Assembly: GCA_916610825.1 (NCBI GenBank)
Contig: OU744449.1
Location: 26,767,732 to 26,831,731, forward strand
From: Haliclystus octoradiatus
Taxonomy: Eukaryota; Cnidaria; Staurozoa; Stauromedusae; Haliclystidae
DNA: 64,000 nucleotides
Reading direction: 5' to 3'
Part shown: positions 23,268-32,600 of the stretch, one piece after another
Numbering within the stretch: the first letter of the stretch is position 1
How the letters are laid out: each line of letters begins with the position of its first letter
Position numbers and translations under genes: made by a program
Notes under the pieces: generated by a model
The model's input: the letters and a program-made list of their open reading frames with translations, nothing else
Told to the model about the DNA's origin: nothing
Database searches by the model: none

Positions 23268-23299
23268 AAACCTTAGTAAGCCTTATAATTATCGCCATA

Positions 23300-24840
23300 T
23301 CTATAAAAATAACTTTTGTATTTGCTGCTCTTTTTCAACCGCAGTGGACATTGAAAATCTGGAATACTTTGTTTCGAATTATGTTTGTCAACAACTTTGA
23401 TTTTTAATGCTTGCATTTTCTTCTAGAGGAAACGGAATTAATTTTTTGATTGCCTTGTAAACTGTTATAAAATGTTGATGATAATAATCATAATGTAAAA
23501 TATATTATTTAAGATTAATTTTATTGTGATTTATAAAGTCATCGAATGTGATTCTGATCGCTGATTGGTTGTTGTTTGTGTCAGGCTACGTAAAGTTGTG
23601 TATTTACGGCTTTTGAATTAAAGCCGTAAAACGGGTATAGCGTTAGTTCAGGGAAATGCTGCTGACGTCACAAGAGAAAGAACTAGTACCTAAGCCCTTT
23701 CTCGCTTTGCTATTCGCGGAAAACCAACTACTTCTCCAAATTTCTTTCTTGTTTAAAGGGGCAAAATTGACCGGCGACCGCTGCGAGTACAAGTTGAATT
23801 TATGCTTAGCGTAATTCAACCGTCTCGCTTTGAAACAATTGTTATACGCAGGCCTAACTTGTAATAAAATTAATGTCAACAATGAACATTGTGTTATAAC
23901 AATAAGCGTGCACGTGATCCTAAGTGCGTGGCGCCTGCCGGTCATTTTTGCTCCTTTAATGCTTCGTTTAGAAAATAGGAAATTAAAATTTTTGTTTGTT
24001 TTGTCAACCAGACAACTGCGAAGGTAGTTTTAATTCAAAGTGGGTGCGGCATTGCTTCTTTACTATAAATACTTACAATAAGTGTGGCATTACATAAAAA
24101 TGAGATTCGATTGTTCGTTTCACGATACATCACTATTCGTGAAGAAGACTCGGATGGACGCGATACTCATGAAGTAACCCATTCACAGCAAAAACTGAAA
24201 AATTGCCATAGCCCATTATATCTTATTCACAGAAAAAATTACTCCAAACAAGATCTGTTTTACAAGGTGTTTCCCACTTTGTGGGCGTCGAACGTAATTA
24301 TCTTAAAAGGAGATATAAAATCTCGCATACCTGTCTGAGCTTATTATGTCTTATATTAAGATAATCTAGCTTGCTGCTCCTATTGCAGTTATATGATGAA
24401 GAAATTGAGATAGATAGATTCTAATATTTATATTTATAAAAGTTTTTGTTTGAATTTTATTTTATTTCGTATCACGATATGAGTGATGCTGCTCGTGCAC
24501 ATTTGTGTGAAATTAGTAAAGGCATTGAAAATCAATTGCAATCACTAGAAATGAACCGGAAAACGATGAATTTTGTACTGAGACTAAGGTCCATAAAGCA
24601 AATATTTCTGACATTATGAATTAATCGTTGAACACATATTATGCGATATCAACAATGAAATGCAACAAATTTCGAAGTGAATCATATAGAGCAATGTGTA
24701 TTGTGAGCTTATCATATACGACTGGTTTAGATTCCATCTTGATTTTAATTCGTTATAAGCTATATCCAGTTATATACAGTCTATTCATATATTTTTTGTC
24801 CCGTGATATATATTTTTTTAACTACATCTACATTTATTAT
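23300..24840. other. Intergenic DNA, one GC-richer patch
   Basis: No gene is recognised. Positions 23640-24010 are richer in GC and CpG than the surroundings. A 46-codon plus-strand frame starts at 24480 with a protein-like composition (MSDAARAHLCEISKG...). It matches nothing I know and has no visible splice partner, so I do not call it a gene. Confidence 0.35.
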
Positions 24841-24850
24841 CGATTTTGTC

Positions 24851-26264
24851 TTAATTTCGTGGATTCAATATCAGTTTCTTATCTAATGTAAATAGAGGAG
24901 CTGGAACTTGAAATATATCTTTATTTTCAGTCATTTTTAATGATAACTTCCTATTTACAGTAGTTAAAATATCAAGTATTCCCATTTTCGATGAACTATC
25001 ATTAAACGTTTCCACTAAAGCATTTATATACCAAGAGCCATGATCAAGATTTCTATAAGCAACAGAGCCAGGAAATGCACAATAAGCTAATACCAAATGA
25101 CGTTGTTGATTGGCTAAACTCTTACTCAAAGGAAGTGAAATATCAACGATCTTATCAGGATTGTTTAGCATAAGTTTCTCCTTTTCTCGAATTACACCAT
25201 GAGCGTTGTTTTGAATGCTAGATGAATCAGTATTGGTCGTTTTCTGGAGTGCACTATCAGCTCTACAGGCTTGTATAACAAACATTTTTGGAACATCTTT
25301 TAGAATATTGTTTGTTGCAAAAGGATTAACTAGTTCATCAACTGTGATGATTTCTCCATCGATACCATAGATTCCGTCAGATGAACCGTGACTGAGTATA
25401 CAGACAATGACACAATCACAATTTTTATCACATTTATCTTCAGAAAGAGTTTTACACACTGCTAGCATTTTCTCAGCTGACGCATCGTTGACAATCCAAG
25501 TGTTGAAGTCCATTGAGCGAAATACTGCTTCTAAATTATTGGCATCAACGTCTGAACCTGTCCTATCACTGAGGGTATAATCTATAAATTTAACATTGTT
25601 TAATATTAAACACCATCCACGCGGAGAATGGATCATGCGGTAATGGTCAGATAAATGCGTTTCATTATCAACTTTTGGGAATCCAGCATCAACAACATCT
25701 GTAGAGAAATCAAAATTCAAGAAGTCAGTAAATCACAGATCACAGATCTAAGTAAAGATAGAGATGATGATAAATTGATATAATTCGAATTATATTAATT
25801 ACTTTTTGAAGATTCAATGTATCAACGTATCAAGACAAGAGTTAGTCCATTTAAATAGTGAATTAAGTACCGTAAATTTTACATCAAATTTTTAAAGCCG
25901 TAAGCTGAATTTCTAGCCAGCATCGCGTTGCGTATATGAATGTCAACAAAGGACAACAAAGTTACAAACCTGTGGTTGTAGATTGCTCTAGTTCAACATC
26001 AATAAGGGAATCTGATAAATGAATCATTCCTGCAGACAATAACGCATTTCGAAAAGCAGAATATGCATGTTTTCCCTTTCTAGGGAGAGTATCAAGAAGA
26101 AGTTCAGTTCTTGATATTCTAGTTTTCTCCGCATGGATAAGTTCAACATCATTTTCCCTCAATATTCGATTTTGATATAAATAGCCTGTAACATCTTTTG
26201 CTTCTAAATCCTCTGTAAATATAAGACGGTTTCGAATAAGACTATCTCTATGTTTATTATCCAT
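24851..26264 (-). CDS. CARD-containing caspase (caspase-2/9-like)
   Basis: A cysteine protease of the initiator-caspase type, acting in apoptosis or related signalling in the cytosol. There are two exons: 26264-25970 and 25698-24851. The donor follows CACAG, the acceptor is TTTCTCTACAG, and the joint codon is Asp99. The product is 380 aa. Residues 1-90 form a CARD with the feel of caspase-2 (RNRLIFTEDLEA, LLLDTLPRKGKHAYSAF). The p20 domain has the catalytic His202 in LSHG and Cys243 in QACRADS. The p10 domain has FPGSVAYRN and GSWYINALVE. The usual QAC(R/Q)G pentapeptide reads QACRA here. Asp-containing linker sites (NTDSS, KIVD) lie between the subunits. The start codon opens the CARD directly. 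The gene diverges from the carrier gene 353 bp away. Caspase identity is certain; orthology to one vertebrate caspase is not. Confidence 0.93.
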
Positions 26265-26617
26265 CGAATCGTAAATGTAAATCTTTCAGCAAAATATTTG
26301 TTTTGACTTTTTTCCATCGCAGCATTCCGCCATTACAGATAGTCTCGTTCTCAGTGTGTTTGTTGATCTCTCTTGCAGGGTGGGTGCCTCACGTGGCGTC
26401 CCAAAACATGAAATTGAGCCAAAATATTTTAAGAGATTCAAGATATTGTTAAAAAGTTTTGATTCGAAGGTTGCAGAGCAAAATAACGCCAAGATCTACT
26501 TCAACAGTAAACACCGTTTGAATTATACTTTATATTGGTATCATTGGTAACATTGATAAATGTATTTTGCATCACAATTAAGATTCCTAACGACGGATAA
26601 CTGAAGATACAAAGAAA
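26265..26617. promoter_or_regulatory. Likely bidirectional promoter
   Basis: The 353 bases between the divergent caspase and carrier start codons must hold both 5' UTRs and core promoters unless there are remote non-coding exons. I see no clear TATA box. Inferred from layout. Confidence 0.5.
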
Positions 26618-29600
26618 ATGCCAGCCGAAAAACCTAAAAAGCAGCGTTGGTATCTTGGCGGGATATCTGGTTCTGGTGCTGCTCTAGTAACACATCCGCT
26701 TGATTTATTGAAGGTAAAATTACATGTCACGAATTTGAACTCCCAATTCTTCTCGCAATATGTTTCTGTAGCCTACTATTTGTTTATAGGCCTCTAGGCA
26801 CTATAATGGTTTCACTGTTTGACCCATCGCATCTAGAGTGATAGGCCTATATCTTGTAGGCATATATATGCAAGTGATGTTGTTTAGGCTATATACGTTA
26901 GTAGGTTTGCTTGTTCTCTAGCTACTTGGCGATTGCTTGCAATTATACATAAGTATATAAAGGAAGGCTTTATTGATTACTTAGCCTTTTTAATGATTCA
27001 GCTTAGGGATTTGTGAGTGCGTGTTATAAAACACGTGCTTTTGTTTAAAAAAAAATAACAATCAGCTGCTTTGTTTATTCTGATATTCATTCCAGACACA
27101 AACACAGACAGCTGAAAACTATTTTTGTTTAATATTTATCAGTAGTTTAGTAATTAATTTTACCTGCATTGAGTTTAACCAGCTGCGAAATGTCTCAGCT
27201 TAAACGTACATTTACAACATCCTTAATCAATTTTGATGCTCACATAAATCAAATCATTAGCAAGATTAACGGGGGACAGTGGTCTAGTAGTTCTAAAATA
27301 CAGCTATTAAGTTTTGAAAAAGGGCATATTCAAAACCGTGGTTCCGAAGCATGTGCTTCTAGTGCCTAGGGGGTGAAGCGGTCTTTCTACTGTTATTCAC
27401 TGTCTATATCTTCTACTTTCTATCTTCTCAGGTTCATCTTCAGACACAGCAAGGTGCAAATCGTGGTTTACTAACTTTAGGATTGGACGTAATCAAGAAT
27501 GAAGGAATTCTGGGATTATATAATGGAATAAGCGCCTCTGTTTTACGACAGGTTTGTTGATAATCACCAATCCCCACCATGGATAAATAATTCTAATTCA
27601 TTTTTTTATAAAATATACTCATGTTCCTTAAATTGATGATGGTTGTTTATTTTGTTTTGCTAGATGACGTACTCAACTGTTCGATTTGGTCTGTATGAAG
27701 TCATTTCATCAAAGGTATTGGAAGGCCGTGATGGTAAGCTATGTTTCTATATGTTCTAGTCTTTGATGATGTAGGCCTACAAGTTTGATTATGTCTTTAG
27801 GCATTCAAATCCATTATATTAGTCAAAACATAATATTTAAATGCTTTTTTTGATGATTTACGATTTGGCACCATTTACTACTGATACAGTGTAACCCGCT
27901 TAAATGCAAGTCAAAATTGCCAACGGTTTTCATTGTATTTATCCGAATTGCAGTTATCCGGAATTGTTTACCAACGACTTGACTAGAAAATTGTTTAACG
28001 GGTTTGAAAGCCAGGTTGCAGATAAGCGGGAACTTCACTTATCCGAATTGCACATAAGTGAGTTAAACTGTATACAATTAAACATAGAGTCTACATATGT
28101 AGCTTGGCCTTTTACATCGCGGCACATGTTACAGGCAGGATAATATATACCAAATTTTACAAGGAACATTGGTTGAATCTAATATGTTATAAACAATAAT
28201 TCGTCGTCATATATAGCATATATCAACATTGACATATTTGTTTATTTTCTATAGAGGCTCTACCTTTTTACCAGAAGCTTGGAATTGGATGTGTCTCAGG
28301 TACCTATGTATTTAACTATGTATTGCGTAGTTTCTTGATGCATAATAGAGTATTTGAATATTTTAATGACATCATTGACGAGGATGATTGATTTTTATAG
28401 GATTTATTGGCGGAATTTGTGGAAATCCAGCTGATATGGTTAATGTTAGGTAATAATTTACACTCGTTATCAGTGTCCAGTCAAATAATGCTTTCAGTCG
28501 TATTTTAATTTTTCTTTGACATTGCTGACAATTTCTATGAATTTTGAAGCACATAACTCTTTGAAAACCTACTGAAAACTAATAGAGTAGGCTGAATTGG
28601 GCAATGTTTGGTGGACTTTCAAATTTCAAGGTGTATGCCTATTTCGGTGGCTTTTCAGTTGATTGAGAAGTTTATATTGAACTTTCAGAGGAATTTCTGT
28701 AAGCCTACCCATTACCATCATTCAAGTATGTTTTCACTAAGTTTCCTGTGCCATACAGTATATTCAAGATTTATAGTGCAATTTTCCAGAGCGCATTGCC
28801 AGGATCTGCACATCATTTTGTCCATGATATCAAATCAACATTCAATTTCATGTATCTTCTATGTTAAACTCTATTTTGGTCTACAAGGAAAATTTAGATC
28901 TTGTCTGCTTGTTTACATGTTTGTTTTCAATCTTAACCCATGTAAAAAACATGATTCCTCTACTTGCAGTCATGTTATGTAATCTCAAGTAAGATCCCCT
29001 GGAAACATTTCAATCTCCATTCCATATATGAGTGTGTCTATATTAAAGTTTGTTATATTTTCAAGGATGCAAAATGATATGAAATTACCAAAAGCTGAAC
29101 GTCGAAAGTATGTTGCGTATATAATTTTTATGTGAAAGTAATTGATGGGCATTTGGGGCTTTGGTCATTAATTTTTGTTTCTTTGATCTTAGCTACAAGC
29201 ATTGCTTTGATGGCTTATATAGAGTTGCTGCAGAAGGTAATTTGAAAATGGATTTTTTTTTATGGTTATTGTTAAAATAAACTTTGTCAAGAAAGCATGT
29301 AGCCTCCGCGCATACCTAATCTTTTTGTGGATTAGTATAGTAGTATAGTAGTATAGACAGTCACATTATAGGAATATGCCGTCCCTCTTACGCCTTACAT
29401 ATTTGCTACACAAAGAACGCCACAAAACACGGTCAGACATAGCTGACAAAGAAACTTTTAAATAAAACAATTCACGATACAAAACATTATGAAAAGATAC
29501 TACTCTACCATAGCCCCGTCGAAGCATCTCCTTCGGTTGCCAATGAAGGATGTCATGCAGCGATTGAGGGGTATGGATTAGTATGGTATGCATACTATTG

Positions 29601-32600
29601 ACAGAAAGCTTGCGCTGAACTGAGTTGGGGGAGTGGCTGAGACGTGCAAAAGCTATTTTTTGTCCATTGTTCATCAGACAATTGCTAGCAAATTCTTCCA
29701 AACTACAACCAGACTGTAATGGGTTCATGAACACTAGACAAATGTTAAAATGTTCATGTTTTGGTTGCAATCGTCCATCATCTTGAGTCCCCATGATGGA
29801 TACAGTTTCCTATAGCTATTCCTATAAGGTTGGCTATAATTTTGAACTAAATTCTATTTTACCTTTGACATTCTTAATTCATCTGTAGAATAGCATTCCC
29901 TTGCAAAAAGGCTGGTCATGAACAATTCATGGAATAGTTTGCAAACGCTAGTTAAATGGCCTATTTTCCTTGACTCTTTTTATTTAAGGGTTGATGAAAA
30001 ACAGGCCATCAGTGTAACACTGTCTGTTTTCATTTGAAAATAAATTTGAAAAACGCCAACTGTGAAAGCTCGATTTAAGCGTGGACTTGCTAGATGAAGA
30101 AATATTTACTCCTCTTATCTAAATTAACAATGATTTTATATTTTCTGTACCCAGAGGGAGCTCCCAGGCTGATGGCAGGTTTTCAGATGACAGCAGCTAG
30201 AGGTGTACTAATTACTATTGGCCAGGTAGGTAATTATAATCATAATAATAATAGAGTGGTGTTTAATGTTCAATTGTATGTATAACTATGATTGACATTC
30301 ACTTTTTAAGCGCTTGCTTATTTCCGGCTTTGTTTTAGGGGTCACAGCAAACAATTTACAGACAAATACAAGGAGCATCTATGCATTAACGAGGAATCAA
30401 ACCCTTGTATTCCACACATTGTGCAGACGCTCTTCCACTGAGTTAATAATCCACTACTAATTAATAAGTAATTGAAATGGTATTGCCCTACCGAAGGCAC
30501 CCGTACCGCTTCTCTACTTCTAGAGGAGTTGCTCTTTTCGCTGAGAGCAATGATGTTAAATGCTTCTTATTGATCTTAGCCGTGACACTGCAGATCAATT
30601 TCAGCCGATTTATGGCATATAGGCGTTGATTGCCAATGCATAAATGATCTACTGCACTACTAGCCTACTATGATCTCAAAATAATATCTCAAGTGGAATT
30701 GCGTGCCTATTTACCTGAAAAATGGATATCCAAAAGTTATAGGCAAGAGCCTCTATCCCGTGTTCTGCTCCATGATACTGAGAGTCGCTGCACTCTGTAT
30801 GATAATAGTAGTATGCTCTGTATGAAATGGAGTTCTGACGTAATGCACACAGGCTAACGGCATTTGACTAATAAAGTTATATACTGCCCCCATTATAGAG
30901 TTTCATGAATTATGCATGAAAAGCAGATTCTAATATTATGATATCAATAATTAAACAGGTCTTTTATTAATTTCACTGATTTTTTATTACCTGTATCATT
31001 TCTCATTTTTGAATCTGTCTTGAAGTTACCATGCTGCTTTTGTTCTTCCAATCATGGTGCAGTGATCAGTTATGATCTACTCTGTGAAGCTGATAGAGTT
31101 AGTCTTGAATTTGTATTTCATATGTTCTAGGTAGCTATTTATGATCAAGCAAAACAATTTCTAATTTCGACTGGGTGAGTATTATCAGACATGAGAATTT
31201 TCAGACTTTTAGTAGCGAATTTCAGACTATTTTGAGCCTTGTGAAACTCAGGTATTGCTTTTTCTCATTCAAATCCATTGAAATTTATCAAGATATTGTA
31301 GATTTCAGACTATTTTTGAAATTTCAATTCTGATGTCTGTATTATACATGTTTGTTTTATAGACATAACCCAGAAAATTTGTCCAGAAAATTGAATTCCA
31401 GATTTGAAGAATGTTGTCTGCCTCCCCGACTAATTAACAATTGACCAATCACGACCAAGCAATCCATAATTTAAGCTACAAGTTACAAGCATTGCATTTG
31501 CTCCATACAATCCCTTGCTATAAAAATAGTCCAACATTGCCCCTGTGAAAAACAGTGCAGGAGTTCTTGAACAGTTCATGAACGATAAATGACCCCAATT
31601 TTCATGATCTGTTATTTGCATGGTTTGTATTATAGAGATGACACTGGTGCTATAAAACGCACATATAAAATGATCAAGGCGTGGTATCGCACACAAGCAG
31701 ATAATTGTTGTCATGGCGTCATGATTATCAATTGTCATGGCAACACAAAATTATTCTTTTTAACATCACATTTGCTGGTAAACCCTAACTCGATGGAATG
31801 GAGCATGTCTCTTTGTTCAAATAATTGTCCAGCAAGTTAAAATAGAATCAGTATAATAGTAGATTGAAGTTCATTGGATAATAACAAGATATTATAATAG
31901 AACCAAGATAGTCTAACTCAGATTTGTGTTTTTGAGAGTTTTAAACAGGCCATAATATTATCTTACCTTTGTGAAAATCAACCAAATAAATTGTATTTAA
32001 CATCCTCAAGCATTGAATAATTCAAATTTAAAAACGACGTCTTTGCCTGACATCAATAACATCCTCCAAAATCTATCTTTGTTGACCCAATATCGATCAA
32101 TTCCAAACATTTTGATCTGTTTTGCCACGGCAAAATCACTGAGAATTGGCCTCAAAATCTATTTTAAGATCATCTCGTTTCGATGCAAAAAAATTACCGG
32201 GGCTAAGATTATCAAATAAACAAACTTACTTTCTTGTGAAAAGTAAAACATTTTTTCGCGCGGTTTAGATGAAATCATGAAACCCGGTTCTGATGACTTT
32301 TTGCCACTCGCGACATTTCAAACATATTGAATATCAGCAATGTTTAATAAATGTTTCACAAGAAAGTAAGTTTGTTTATTTGATAATCTTAGCCCCGGTA
32401 ATTTTTTCGCATCGAAACGAGATGATCTTAAAATAGATTTTGAGGCCAATTCTCAGTGATTTTGCCGTGGCAAAACAGATCAAAATGTTTGGAATTGATC
32501 GATATTGGGTCAACAAATATGGACTTTTGAGGATTTGAATTATTCAATGCTTGAGGATGTTAAATACAATTTATTTGGTTGATTTTCACAAAGGTAAGAT

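Larger units (their letters stand above)
17137..23295. mobile_element. Large foldback-like repeat
   Basis: The two ends are inverted copies. The left end (17137-17245) reads cttactaaggtttgcg, then a (CGAAA)n tract, then gagattcttatttattaaag. The right end (about 23205-23295) is its reverse complement with a shorter (CGTTT)n tract. Inside, ~200-bp subrepeats run in one direction on the left (17763-18820) and in the other on the right (19377-19741 and 22545-22965). About 550 bases of unique DNA lie in the centre. Long inverted ends built of subrepeats resemble Foldback-type elements. No transposase is present and no target duplication was defined, so the single-element reading is an inference. 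Confidence 0.5.

Noticed and set aside
24480-24620. Small plus-strand coding exon downstream of the caspase
   Set aside because: The 46-codon frame looks protein-like, but there is no splice context, homology or partner exon.
28608-28982. 124-codon frame in a carrier intron
   Set aside because: It lies wholly between carrier exons 5 and 6, is hydrophobic and low in complexity as AT-rich frames are, and matches no family.
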